From Austropuccinia psidii (taxonomy: Eukaryota; Basidiomycota; Pucciniomycetes; Pucciniales; Sphaerophragmiaceae): 64,000 nt of DNA. Positions 22,768 to 34,134 of the stretch are shown here, in pieces. Both the position numbers and the translations under genes were made by a program. The stretch spans positions 25,371,105-25,435,104 of the forward strand of contig JALGQZ010000013.1 in assembly GCA_023105745.1 (NCBI GenBank), in the 5' to 3' direction. Positions within the stretch are counted from its first letter, which is position 1. Every line of letters begins with the position of its first letter. The notes beneath the pieces were generated by a model. That model made no database searches. It was given only the letters and a program-made list of their open reading frames with translations, and was not told the origin of the DNA.

Positions 22768-24970
22768 CTCCTGTACTTCTGTTGAAGGAGTTGCAACAGT
22801 ATGCCACACTGTTTGTATTTGGCATATGGCTTCATTACTGCACTAGAAAATTCATTATGCAGTCGTGAGGAGCGTATTCCCAATATGGGAGTTTCCGTTC
22901 CTTCTGAATCAGTGTCTCCACTGTCTGGGGTACCACATTCTTGTTCCCATTCAGAAAATATGAAGTTTTTACTCCTATCTATTTCCATGAAAGGGATAGG
23001 GATCTTGTCTGCTACTTCAGGGTCATAAGCTGGGTTGCTTTTGACATTATGCAGTGGCCATCTGCATTGGTATGACTTTTACCCTCTTTGTATATAATGC
23101 TCATATTTCCTCTATACTCTTGGATGGCTATTTGCCACCTCAACATGTGTCTATTTGTAGTCTTCATGTTCAGTAAAAACTTTGGGCCTGTGCAGTCTGT
23201 GTATACTTCAAAGACTGCAACCTCCAAATAATAGTGGAGTTTCTCTAGAGCCCAGAATAAGCATAGAAATTCAGTCTGTCTGGCCCCATATCTGGCTTCT
23301 TAATCCTTCAGTTGCCTAGATATTTAGAATATTACTCCCTCTCTTTGTTCACCATCTACAATTTGTCTCTGGTGAAGGGCTTCCCCTAAGCCTTGGCTGC
23401 CTGCTGCATCTATGTATAACTTGAATGGTAGTTCAAAGTCAGGTAAGACAAGCGCAGGTGCAAGTGTGAGTTCATGTTTGATCCTCTCATATGCATCCCT
23501 CCTTTCCTTGGTAATTTTAAAAACTACATCTTTTGAACATAACTTGTACAGACTACTAGTTATGTGGGAAAAAGATTTGATGTGGTTTCTATATTAGCTA
23601 GCAAACCCAAGGAAAGATTGCATCTTATTGATGCTTTTTGGTACTGGCTTTTGTAGTACTGCTGCTCCTTTGTTCTGGTCTGATACAAGACTAAGACCTG
23701 AGACTTTATGTCCTGGAGCTAGTAGCTCTTGATGGCCAAAATTGCACTTTTTAAGTGAAATTTTCAGATTAGTGGGTGTACATTTACTTAGCACCCTGTC
23801 TATGTACTGTATATGGTCCTCCCATGTCTCCGACTATATAATGATGTCATCAATATACACTACCATCCAGCCTTCCAATATTTCTTCTTGGAATATTGTG
23901 TCCATCATCCTTTGGAAGTGGGCTGGTGCATCTTTGATGCCAAATGGCATCCTGGTGTACTCATATATGGCCATATGGCATATGAATATGAGTAACTTCA
24001 TGTATTTTGGTTGGACTCCATTCTGGTAGAAGCTTTTCATACAATCCATATTGGTTATGTATTTGGCTTTTGCCAGTTTGTCTAGGGCATGAGGTATCCT
24101 TGGTATAGGGTACCTGTCAGTTTTTGTGTAGTTATTCAGAGCTCTGAAATCCCCACACAACCTAGATCTGCCATCATTCCAGGTGATAAGGACAGGAGTG
24201 ATGATTTCCACTAATTTATTATGTCCAATCATTCTGATGACATCCATGTCTAGGAGTTCATTGATGTGGTTTTCAATTTTGTTCCTAGTTTCCAGACTTC
24301 CTGGGTGTGGAGGTCTCCTGAGAATGGGTGGATAAGGTCTTTCCACATCAAGATAGAATTCTATATCATGGACTCTTATTTGGACTAAGGGTTCCTCACG
24401 CATGGAAAATGCTGTTCTATTCTTCCTCAGCATCTTCAACAAACTGAGTTTCTGTTTACTGGTGAGGGTAGTGCTGAACTGGACCTCTCTGAATTCATTC
24501 AGTAGTTCTTCCAGTGGATCTTGGGAAGATATTTGGTATATAGCAAGTGAAAATTTCTTTTGCTTGTTGGTACCAATGGTAATTTGCCTTTTTTTACTAT
24601 TGTAAATATCAATGACATACATCCTCTGGTGATTTGTCCCCAGTAAGGACCCTTGGATGTGGGCATCATCAAGCACTACAAACTCTGGGTTGTGTATAAT
24701 ATTACCCTTCCTGTGCGGTATAATTTTCTCTTTGATAATTGTCCCAATGGAATTTATCTTCCCTGAAGCACTTTGGAAGTGCTTTTCCTTGGCTAGCAAG
24801 AGCTTCTTTTTCAAATTTAGTAAGTGGTTGTCCAAATAATTTCTGGCCACTATGGAGCAGTGTGCCCCACTTGCAATGATCAATGGGTGTTGAGCATTGT
24901 CAATGCAAACAGTAATTTTTGTAGCTGTCCCATGTATGTATGGCATTCCTTTGGTTGGTGTGACCAGGAA
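22768..24970 (-). pseudogene. pol: Element D protease, reverse transcriptase and RNase H, broken
   Basis: Minus-strand reading. The longest frame (24946 to 23834, 370 codons) holds a damaged protease (IIASGAHCSIV, where C has IIDTGASCSIV, so the catalytic Asp is gone) and the RT palm up to VYIDDIII. RT thumb follows at 23794-23594 and RNase H with its connection at 23290-22768 ([26 protein letters not shown]). Stops and frameshifts break the rest. The reading ends at QQKYRS where element B was inserted and continues at 13259. Confidence 0.88.
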
Positions 24971-27460
24971 TGTCTGTGCATCCTATGTATGTTTGCACAA
25001 GTTTTTATTGGCACTGTTTTGTGGCATGCCTTCTTCCAACTGTATGTCATGGATTTCTAGTGGTGTCTGTCTTGGTATTCCACCAGAAATTACTCTCTTG
25101 GGTATTGCTCCTCATTGGATTGTTCTCTGATGACATCTCCCATAGAGTCTAACTCAGAATCCTCTGTGGGTGATTCCTCCTCTGGGACATTCTCAATGGC
25201 ATAGAATTTTTCTTTGCCTTTGGACAGTTATTGGCATGATAGTCTGTTGAACCACAATTGTGACAAGAATTTTTCTCCTTAGTCACTTCTGCCACTCTTT
25301 CTTTGGGTTTGTCTTTGAACCCCACTCTGAAAGGTTTTTTGTCTTTGAAACCACTGCTTTTATATGGGGAATATTTCCCTATATTTGTTCTTTTCCTGAT
25401 GTCTTGTAAGGTGTTTGCAATGTCATCTAGAGTGCAATTTTTGTTTCATATGCATTTTACTTCATGCTCTAGCTCTCCTGCCATTTGTGTTGGGAGTTTG
25501 TGATTCCTCATCTGAATGATCATTTGAGGATCAATGGCTTTAAGTCCTTTAGAATGTCTAAGACACCATTCATATGGATCTTTGTCCACTGAATACTTGT
25601 CATTTTCAAATGATGTGATCTTTTGCCATATGCAAGTACCATTGCTGTACTTTTGGAGGATTTGACTCTTCCACCATGGCAAGATTCTCCTGCCATGGAT
25701 TTCTTTGATTTCTGTGTACTAAATACTAGCGTTTCCTTTAAGTGCTGTATTAAGTCTAGCTGTAATTCAGTAGTCTGGTATGCTTGGTACATCAATGAAG
25801 ATTCCATCAATATAATCTATGGGCTCCATATGATTATATTCTGTTGTACCAGAGAATTTTGGCCATCTTGAGGCCCCAGGAAACTGTTTTAAGGCTTCCG
25901 TCTTATAATAAGACATATTATCTACATCCTGATATTGAGATGGAGATCTTTCCTTATTAACCAACATGGAATCTGGTTTGATGTCTTCTTGGTGATATGG
26001 ATTATCCATAACATGGCCTTGTGGTTGGGGCTTCATGTTATGGTAGACATTAAACAGTTTGTCTATGTCTTAATACAGAAAATCCCTTATCCTTTTGCTG
26101 TGGTTTTGTTCTTCAAATAATAGATTCAGTCTTTTGTTGGTTTCTTCAGAGGCTTTGCTCAATTAAGCATGTGCTTCTTGAAGGGTTTAAGAAATTTTGT
26201 CCATGGAGGCTGTTAATGTTTTCATCCTCTCATGGCTTGCTTCAAGGTCTGCAAACTGCTTTTGAGTTTGCTCAGCAAATTGGGACATTTGTAACCACAG
26301 TGCATTACTGATTAAGTTACTCTCAGGTGTGACAACATTATGTTCAATCTGAGTGGGGGTAATATTTCTATTAATAGGACTACTGATTCTAGAGTTATGT
26401 ACAGCTACCTCTGCCTCTTGTGCACTTCTTTCACCAAATCCAACAGCTTTTGAATCATTGGCTCTGACTCTCTCCTCCTTTGGTTGAAGGTGGTCTTGCT
26501 TTTGCCCTTGTATCCTTGTCCTCTCCTGGAAACATCCTGGGATTATGAAGAATGGTGACTATTGGCCACTGATATGTTGGTTCCTTAATGGTTTGAAGCC
26601 ACTGGAGAGCTGCGTTGGTCTACTCCTTGTGATCCTGAAGGAATCTAAGTATGCCCTGTCTGGGTCAGTTGGTCTTCTATAGCTTGGATAGTGCTTAATT
26701 CTCCCTTATACTGTTTTCCCTCACCGCCAGGAGCCTGAACTGCCTGGTGGGATTCCAACCTTTGGTGATTACCATAAGGTTTCTGAAGTCAATCTCTTTG
26801 AGACAGATATTCTGAAAACTTGCTCCAAGTTCTTCCCAGTAGGATTTCAGGTTGAACCTGTTGTTGTCCATGCTCCATTGAAAACAGTCTTTGGGGAGTT
26901 GGTGGAGCTGAAGAACTTTATCCATATCCTTCCAATCTTCTGATTTGAGATTTCTGTTTGAGTGGAATGTGAATGGCAGAGTGGGTATGATTTCCCTCAA
27001 TGTCTTGCAATCCACTACTGTGTCCAAGGTGTCCTCTTCCAGGCCTTCTCTGTCCTCTGGCTGGTGCCTTTTGAAACCAAGGTCTCTGAGGTGTACAGGT
27101 TACATATTGGTGTTTGCAAGAAGTCAAAAACTTTATTTTCTTAGGGTATTTAACTTTGACTGTGCCTTGTAAAAATTTGTTGTCTGCTGCTTTTGACAAT
27201 TTACCTTTTGAGGTTAGAACTGGGTTAATGACTGTAATCTTCCCTGTAGAAGTTGTTAAGTTTGGTTTACCTTGTATTGATGCAAAGTTTTGTGGTTTTC
27301 CATTCCTCTGATTGGCAATGGGTGTCCACCTTTTAGCTGTTATAAGGCCTTCACTGTGCCTCTTTCCTTTTCGCTTGCTTCCCTCTGGTTCTGAGAGTGT
27401 CACTGGTATACTGGCCTGTGACTGGGTCTCTAGTGGGATGTAGTTTTCTTCCAGTGAATC
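24971..27460 (-). pseudogene. gag: Element D gag with an intron, broken
   Basis: Minus-strand reading from about 27460 (NYIPLETQSQ) through RKGKRHSE to a conserved splice point, then LGFKRHQPED, REIIPTLPFTFHSN, the SMDNNRFN block near 26850, the capsid region (WPKFSGTTEYNHME near 25860; a W-rich KKSMAGESCHGGR-type stretch near 25680) and a zinc knuckle near 25240 reading CHNCGSTDYHANNC. In that knuckle the His sits one place later than in C (DHYANNC), so it is not canonical. Many stops and frameshifts. Compare element C, 53.5-56.1 kb. Confidence 0.82.
27084..27154 (-). other. Probable spliceosomal intron in element D gag
   Basis: At the same place as the C intron, the minus strand reads AAA|GTTAAAT … CCTCAGAG|ACCTTGG, about 71 nt. 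The exon-2 reading LGFKRHQPED matches LGFPRNQPEH of C. The donor has lost one G relative to C (AAAG|GTAAAT), so splicing would now shift the frame. Confidence 0.6.
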
Positions 27461-28050
27461 AGACAGGAAAAAGAGGGCTTATTGTCAGTTAAGACTTCTT
27501 AAAATACTGCTTGCATGTCTCAGAATGGCCTCTGGGCAATATATTTCTATATTATGCCCTTGTATTATGAAAGTGTAATTGAATTAACAATTCATCGTCA
27601 GAAATACAGCTTACAGATATCTGTCACACTGTATGTATACCAGTATCTCACAGATTAACTTGGAATTAGCAAGTATAATCTGAAAAAGTGGTTATGTAAG
27701 AGGGTAATTGAAATCAACAATGTACCCAACCATGCATCAACTGTTGGTTTTACAGTAAGAGGTGTCCTTATTTAATTAAAAAAGGGACTAAATTGATGGC
27801 TTAAAGTGTTTAAATATGTAAAAAATGCTAAAAATTAGGGTTTTATGGTGATTAAATTATGATCCTCCATGCTAAAAGAAAGTGAAATAAAAGAAAGCAC
27901 GGTGGTATATAACATATACCACTCAAAAAATAAATATAAGATATATATTATATTCATTTTTAATAAGCTTTATGCCTAAAAATAAAAAGAAGTCTTAGAA
28001 TGAAGAAAACAAGAGAAAAAACTCACTTATAAGGTCCAAAACATTTAAAA

Positions 28051-28070
28051 ACACGGCGAGGACCCAAAAA
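28051..28070 (-). other. Candidate tRNA primer-binding site of element D
   Basis: Read on the minus strand directly after the 5' LTR: TTTTTGGGTCCTCGCCGTGT. It resembles the C site TTTTGGGGGCCTGGCCGTGG and the E site TTTGGGGGCCTGGACGTG. A primer tRNA would end …CCAGGCCCCCA in the undecayed form. The identity of that tRNA is not known to me. Confidence 0.55.
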
Positions 28071-29485
28071 TGTCAGGATGAGTCTATGAAGAGGTAATGA
28101 TAAAGAGTATTTACAACCTAACCTATGACTGTGACATGCATCATAATGTTAAAAATAGATTTTTTATAAAATTAAAGGGCTTTAATAATGATTATTAGTG
28201 GTGGTGAGCACTGTTGAAATCCCTGGGTGCAGCTTTACCTGTTGGGTTATAATAATAAAGTCTACAATACTAAAGTTTATAGTATAACCTGATTCTTTTT
28301 GAAGGGTATAGATCTGTTTTACAGTTGTACTATGTAGGAATTCAAGAGAAGGATGGGGAAACCTTTTCTGGTGGAGAAAAGGCCTCCTTTTATACTAAAA
28401 TGGGGTGGGATGGCCCTCTAGACCATCCATGTAGAGGAAGTGAAGAGTTTTCACTTCAAAGTACTGACTTGTGGTATTGATAGTGCCTGTATGCTCTGTA
28501 TTGGGATCAGATGTGGTTTGGAAACCACATCTGGGCAGTTTTCACCAATACAGGGTCAATATTTTCATCTGGGGACCACATAGCCCTCTTCTGATGTGTA
28601 TGACACATAGAATGCTGTACAGAACCTGTATGGGATGCCAGTATTGAATGAATTATGAGGTATTGTAGTATAAACATTATTTTTTATCTATTTGACACCT
28701 CATAATCATACTTATGGGAGAATATCCCACAGTAAGACTGTATTGGTCTAACTGTTGGATTTTGAGCATAAAACTGCCATAACTTTGTCAGTTTTTGAGA
28801 TATTGAGCTCCACATTGGTTCATTGTGTAGCCCTGAATGTTTTATACACAATTGTACCTCATTTTATATGGGTATCATTAATTATGGCAAAGTTATGCCG
28901 TGTACAAGACTTTTTGTACATATATATGTTTTTCTTAAAAACTGTATGAAGCTTGTTTGCCCCATAACTTTTGTTCTAGATGCAATATGGGGAAATAGAT
29001 GGCACTATCAGATAGCCTGATTGTGCAATTTCCAAAATGACCCCACTTTAGGTATCTCACACCAAAACTATAGAAGTTAGATGGGAGGTGAATATTTTAT
29101 TCTCCCTTATTTGACCTTATTTTGGTCATAACTTCTGTAATTCTGGTGCTAGATTAATTTGGCTAGTCCCATTGGCTTTCCCTGAATTAGAGCTTCATTT
29201 TGAATACCCATTTGAGGGGGTTAAGCCTCTTCCTCTGTATTTCAGATGGGAGCTTAAAATTAAGGTTTATGCTCAGCAACAAGTTTGAGCAGGAATAACT
29301 TTGTTATTCTTTGTCCTATGATTATGGGACTTGTGTATTTGGAAAGGGGTGAGTTTCCTCTTTTGTTTGATAGCTTTTGAGCTGATTTGGCTCAGATCCA
29401 TGTTTTGGTGCAATCTTGGCTATACCACTGATTTATGGTATTTGGATGTCATGCTTGTGCTCTGGTTCTGAGTCACAGGCTGACA
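28071..29485 (-). mobile_element. 5' LTR of element D
   Basis: The plus strand reads TGTCAGGATGAG… to …GAGTCACAGGCTGACA. It matches 8689-10104 along its length. Right flank tggat pairs with left flank tagat at 8684-8688. Confidence 0.9.
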
Positions 29486-30895
29486 TGGATTATTTTTATA
29501 ATAATTAATTGAGCCATCTAATAAAATAAACCTAAGAGCGGAAAGCATTCGAGCCATGGAATAATTTTCATCATAGTCAATTTACTCAAGCTTGGGAAAC
29601 ACTTTGACTGAAAAGCTTTCTTTTAATCTTATTATTTTTCAATTATGGTCTTCCCCTTCAAAAAGGCCCAATTTGGATTATTTAAAACAGGTTTTCTTGT
29701 GGCAACAAACTAATTTTTCAATAATTATTTTCTCCCCATGATGAAAAATCCTTGAGAAATCTTTGAATTAAATTTTCAAGACCACATATGACTGATAGCT
29801 TGAGAGTAAGTTTTGGGTGGTTTTCAATTGTAGTGAGTACTAATTTCAAAAATTAACTTCATCCCTTGATAGAATAATTCATTCATCAATATTACTTGAT
29901 ATGCTCTTCGGTTCTTTTAAATTCACTTCTTACCCTATAAAGAAGTTTGCTAGGTTTAGAGTGGTCAACTATCCAGGTAATGGTGCATGAAGACTTCTTT
30001 TGGAAATGGAGGTTTTATCAGAATCTTCACCCAATATTTTAAGCAATATGCAAAGTGTGTCAAATAATTATGTAGGACTGAAGTGTTTAATATCAACCAA
30101 ATGAGTTCAAAGAAAAGATTTTTTCTTCTAAATTTTGGTTCCTTTGAAGCAGGCATCATATGAATACATGGGGTGAAGGAGGAACCTCGAGCTTTGAAAC
30201 TACCTTCTTCCAATGATTCTATACCATTACAAAATCACGCATCATTCAACAGGAATTCATGAATAAGTCAGAGATTTCCAATTTAAAATTGAATAAACTC
30301 AAGTTTCCAAGTCCTTCTGAATGACCAAGAAAGCAAAGCTCTTCAGAATTTGGTTCAATTTATTGAAATGTACATATAATAATCATACCAAAATAGTTAG
30401 GCTATGTATCTTCAGAAGTGTTTTGACAAATGATTCAAAAGTAGTGTTGAAATCCGAGGAGAATACACGTTCTTCATTCAATCATCAGTCATTTCTGAGT
30501 CGAGAATGAGAAAATGAGCTCTTTCCATTACGGTTCTTTTGGATCTCCGTGCAGAATCGTTTTTCTGATGAGTATATGGTGCTGTAAGTAGTGAGTCGAT
30601 TCCTCCGGGAAAAAAAATTGACAGAAAATCAGATTAAATGACAGGCTTTATTTGACCAAACAAATATATTTTTACTATTTTAAAAGGTTTTTAGGTCACA
30701 AGAGAAGCTCTATTAAAAGGTAGTTCGTGCGCTTTTGAAAAAACGTATTATTTCAACTTAAGCTTTGAAGGCTCCGAGGACAGAGATGGATATGAAGAAT
30801 ATCATTTGCTAGGTTGTCCTAGTTCCCTGTAGAAACTAAATAAAATAGAGCATTCCTCTTTGAAGAGGAAATTTGGATTTCAAAGACTTATAGAA
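29486..30895. other. Unassigned DNA
   Basis: No reading frame above about 80 codons and no recognised motif. CpG dinucleotides are more frequent toward the right end (30500-30750) than in the elements nearby, so this may be less decayed or non-repeated sequence. No RNA gene is supported. Confidence 0.35.
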
Positions 30896-31229
30896 GTAAA
30901 ATTGTGAAATAGCTCCCCTTTAATAAATGTTTAATTTTTCTCATCACAAAGGGTAACTCTTTCTCTCTTCCCTGGGAGAGAACATTTTACCCAAAGAAAA
31001 AGAGAAGAATAAATTTAAGTATCTCTGACTGTGCAAATTATTAATTAATTGTTTAGATGAATGAAGGAACCATTTCGTCTACTTACGGTTAGAAAACTCC
31101 CAAAACCTCGATTCACGTACAAATAATGATGTTGTACTCAGAACACACTGTCTTCAAAAATAATGGTTCTGGGTTCTGAAACAAATAGTTCATAATTATT
31201 CTTTTCAAAGAGTTTCTGTGATGTTTGAG
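30896..31229. repeat. Dispersed repeat R1, copy 1 (CpG-bearing)
   Basis: About 330 bases, from gtgaaatagctcccc to gtttctgtgatgtttgag, recur at 43585-43918 with scattered substitutions. Homology ends there because element E interrupts the second copy. The nature of the parent repeat is unknown; no ORF. This copy keeps CpGs that the other has lost. Confidence 0.85.
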
Positions 31230-31892
31230 TGACACTGAATTCCCTCATTGACTCATGTATATCTCAGGAAACACTCGATAAGAGAAAATGCTGTGATTTC
31301 CACCGGACGCTGAACCAGGAAAATAGAGTGGTATCTTCATCTATATTTTGTGTATATTATGTATGAAAACACAACTAAATGAATTGTGTTTGATTATTTT
31401 TTTCCTTATGATTTGGTATCCAGGGGAGGTAAGCACTCATTATCTTGTAGTATTTACGGGAGTGAAATTCTATTTTATTATTGCCACATAACTCTGGATA
31501 AATCTGCTATGAATTTGGGATTATGAAATTATTGATTAAAAACATATAAAGATGGCTCTATGCGGAAATAGTTACTTGGAATTAATTGCTGCCCAAATTC
31601 ATATTCTAAGAACGTATGGTCATCACAAGCTTCATGGGTCCCCAATTCAATCAACATTGAGATTTCAATATTAGAAAGAGAATCTGAAATACGGATTTTT
31701 GATTCAAATTCTTTCATTTGATTCTTCTCTTATTAAGATTGCGCAAGAAGACAAAATCTTGTTTTATTCAGTCACTTCTCATCGAATTTAGACGAAATAC
31801 CCATTTTGTGAACAAGAGATTTTCTATAAAATTCATTCTTCTACGTTTATTCAGAAATTCCTTCCAGGAAGGCTCAAAAGATAGTGGCTTTC
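31230..31892. other. Unassigned DNA left of element F, probably continuing repeat R1
   Basis: It continues past the part shared with 43.6-43.9 kb. No coding potential beyond short frames. Its last five bases (ctttc, 31888-31892) are the left target duplicate of element F. Confidence 0.4.
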
Positions 31893-32346
31893 TGAAAGAA
31901 TTACCTATAACTTACCCGATTATGGAACTCTCTTTTACCTTACTTTTCTGAGAGTACTACTGTAAGACTAGTATCGTCTAGCTTTTTTTGTTACTACCCC
32001 ATTGTTTCCGTACCCTATAAAACAGATGGGGTCCCCTTTTTTGTTATTTAAACTAGTCTTCATCTCTTGTTCCATTGTTCCCCATCTAGTTCTTTCTGTT
32101 CCGCTCTCTTTCGTCCAGGTTCGCTGCGACGCCCCTGTCCCTGATACTCTGTTGGCTTAAAGACTTACGTCTTGTTGCCCATCTTAGGTTAACTACCTTG
32201 TCAACTTGTCTCCTTGCTCTTCTGCAATTAATCTAGTTCTTTCTGTTCCTCTCTCTTTCGTCTAGGTTCGCTGCGACTCCCCTGTCCCTGATACTCTGTT
32301 GGCTTAAAGACTTACGTCTTGTTGCCCATCTTAGCTCCTTTTTACA
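31893..32346 (+). mobile_element. 5' LTR of element F
   Basis: 454 bases. Contains two copies of a 69-bp unit (32119-32187 and 32266-32334) separated by about 78 bases. A possible TATA-like run (ccctataaaacag, near 32011) lies ahead of these and fits the promoter position; this is inference. Confidence 0.93.
32119..32334 (+). repeat. 69-bp repeats in F 5' LTR (2 copies)
   Basis: The unit begins gttcgctgcgactcccctg and ends gttgcccatcttag. Each holds the hairpin aagac-ttac-gtctt, extended by ggc…gcc across a 3x3 internal loop. The copies are part of a longer repeated block that also includes tagttctttctgttcc. Confidence 0.9.
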
Positions 32347-32385
32347 GATTATGAGACCGGTTGTCTTTACATCATGAACAATTGA

Positions 32386-33132
32386 AACTTCTAGTTTCCT
32401 GAAGAATTAAAAATCTCGAGTACCAACTACCTACAGTGGAAGCCTCGAATGAAAAATCTCCTCACCTTGTTTGGATATTACCACCTCATCACTAGGACCG
32501 AAACAGAAGAGGAATCCACCATTGCAGACAAACTAGATCCACGTCGAAAAGAAAAGGCTCTGCCAATTCTTTGCCTAAACTGCAATGTGAAAGTTGCTGA
32601 CCAATTCATCCTTGAAAGCAATGACGATCCCAGTACTTTCTGGGAAATTGTCAACAAAGGTTTTCCCCCTAAATCTGTTCAAAACCAAACTAAATACTTA
32701 AATGAAATTTTCTCTTTCGATCTCACTTCTGGCCAAATAGATAACAACATCAAAGAAATAATGAGTATCACCCGTAAGCTCTGTAGCCTCATAGACAACA
32801 ACAAAACAAAACCCTCTCTTCTCATAGATTCCATGATCGCCATGTGGGTTATTATTAACCTACCTCCTCATCTAAAACTCATAGGCGAAATCTTATTGCA
32901 AAACTTCAATGGTAATACAAATCCTCCCTCCTTAAAACACCTCTGGGAAGAATTCCGACTCTATTCACAAAGACAAAATCATAAAAACTCTTCAGCTCTT
33001 GTCTCCATTCAAGGAAATCCAACAGCCAGCCAACCAAACCTACCTGTTCAACAAAATTCTCATTCTAACCACCCAAGCAATTCCTTCAATAGTAATTTCC
33101 CTCGTCAAAATCAACTCAAAAATTTTCCTTGA
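32386..33132 (+). pseudogene. gag: Element F Gag (copia UBN2-type)
   Basis: The open frame begins before the first ATG at 32449: upstream codons read TNYLQWKPR, the normal copia Gag start, but an in-frame tag near 32391 and a short ATG-initiated frame (32374) block a clean start. The Gag block runs RRKEKALPIL to NNLPPHLKLI-type text near 32870. A Q/N/S-rich linker ends at a tga (33130-33132). Past it the frame continues CAPGWHNPLTKHKEEDC, the His/Cys spacer typical before a copia protease, so the stop replaced Trp or Arg. Confidence 0.88.
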
Positions 33133-34131
33133 TGTGCTCCTGGATGGCACAATCCCTTAACAAAACATAAAGAGGAAGACTGTTCCTTCCTCAAACCCAA
33201 AGGAGCTAAACCAACAGTCGCCTTAAATACTCAAACTAAGCTAAAAAAAAGCCAAGCTATTATCCTAGACTCTGGAGCAACTGATTCCATGTTCAATCAT
33301 ATGGCATACTTCACCGAATTCAAAGACTCAACGCGAGCCATCCTTTTAGCGAATGGATCCCAAATAACCGCAAAAGGCATAGGAACTTTCAATATCAAAC
33401 TTCCCCATTCCTATCTAGAAATCAAAGAAACCCTTTATTTTCCTGACCTTTTCAATTGCCTTCTTAGTATGGGGTCTCTCCTGAAAAATCACTACGTTCT
33501 TCAACCCCTTAAGGGTAACAGCTTTAAAATTACCGACCAATCCAATAGAACAATTCTTGAAGGAGACTATTCCCCCGGTGCTCTAATTGTCAAACAGTTC
33601 CAATCATCCTCCACCAGTTATGTCAACACAACCCCAAACAAATTAGTTACACTACACCAATCCAGTGGACACCCTTCTTTTGACTACTTTATGAAAATGT
33701 ATCCCCATCTCAATGTCCAACCATTCTCCTGTTTAACCTGTGATCTCTGCAAAATGACCAAGAAGCCCTTTTCCGGCCATTTTCCTCCTGCCACCGCTCA
33801 AGGAGAAACTCTCCATCTTGATCTCTGCGGCCCAATCACTCCGCCTTCCAAATCTGGGGCCAAATACTTCCTCAGAATAGTTGACTCTTTCTCTTGCTCT
33901 GTCTGGGTAGTCTTCCTACAACAAAAATCTGAAGCTAAAGAAAAGATCAAGAACTTGATCCTCAAAATTCACCAAACTCCTCTATCAAAAGTCTCTAATG
34001 TAGTTTCCGACAATGGTTCTGAATTCAAAAATCAAGACTTACTCACCTTTTTTCAAAAAGAAGGCATCACTCATCTCACTACATCCCCCTACACTCCGGA
34101 ACAGAATCCAGTGGCCGAAAGAGGAAATTGA
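33133..34131 (+). pseudogene. pol: Element F protease and integrase
   Basis: The protease active site LDSGATDSMF lies near 33269. The pre-integrase zinc region has LHQSSGHPS near 33652 and CLTCDLC near 33730. The integrase core shows LDLCGP near 33820, SDNGSEFK near 34008 and NPVAERGN near 34108, the D, D and E of the DDE triad. It stops at a tga (34132-34134) after GN. In related copia proteins Arg is usual here, so CGA to TGA, a CpG-type change, is the simplest cause. Same frame as Gag. Confidence 0.9.
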
Positions 34132-34134
34132 ACC

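Larger units (their letters stand above)
8689..29485 (-). mobile_element. Element D: Ty3/gypsy retrotransposon, minus strand, carrying nested insertions
   Basis: Two LTRs of about 1.4 kb (8689-10104 and 28071-29485) bracket gag and pol read leftward. The flanks are tagat (8684-8688) and tggat (29486-29490), a 5-bp target duplication with one mismatch. Without the nested solo LTR (10296-11939) and element B (13260-22767) the element would be about 9.6 kb. Its proteins match element C (51-61 kb), so C and D are one family. The first 60 bases of its two LTRs differ at about 6 positions, and the coding frames hold many stops, so it is old and defective. Confidence 0.92.
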
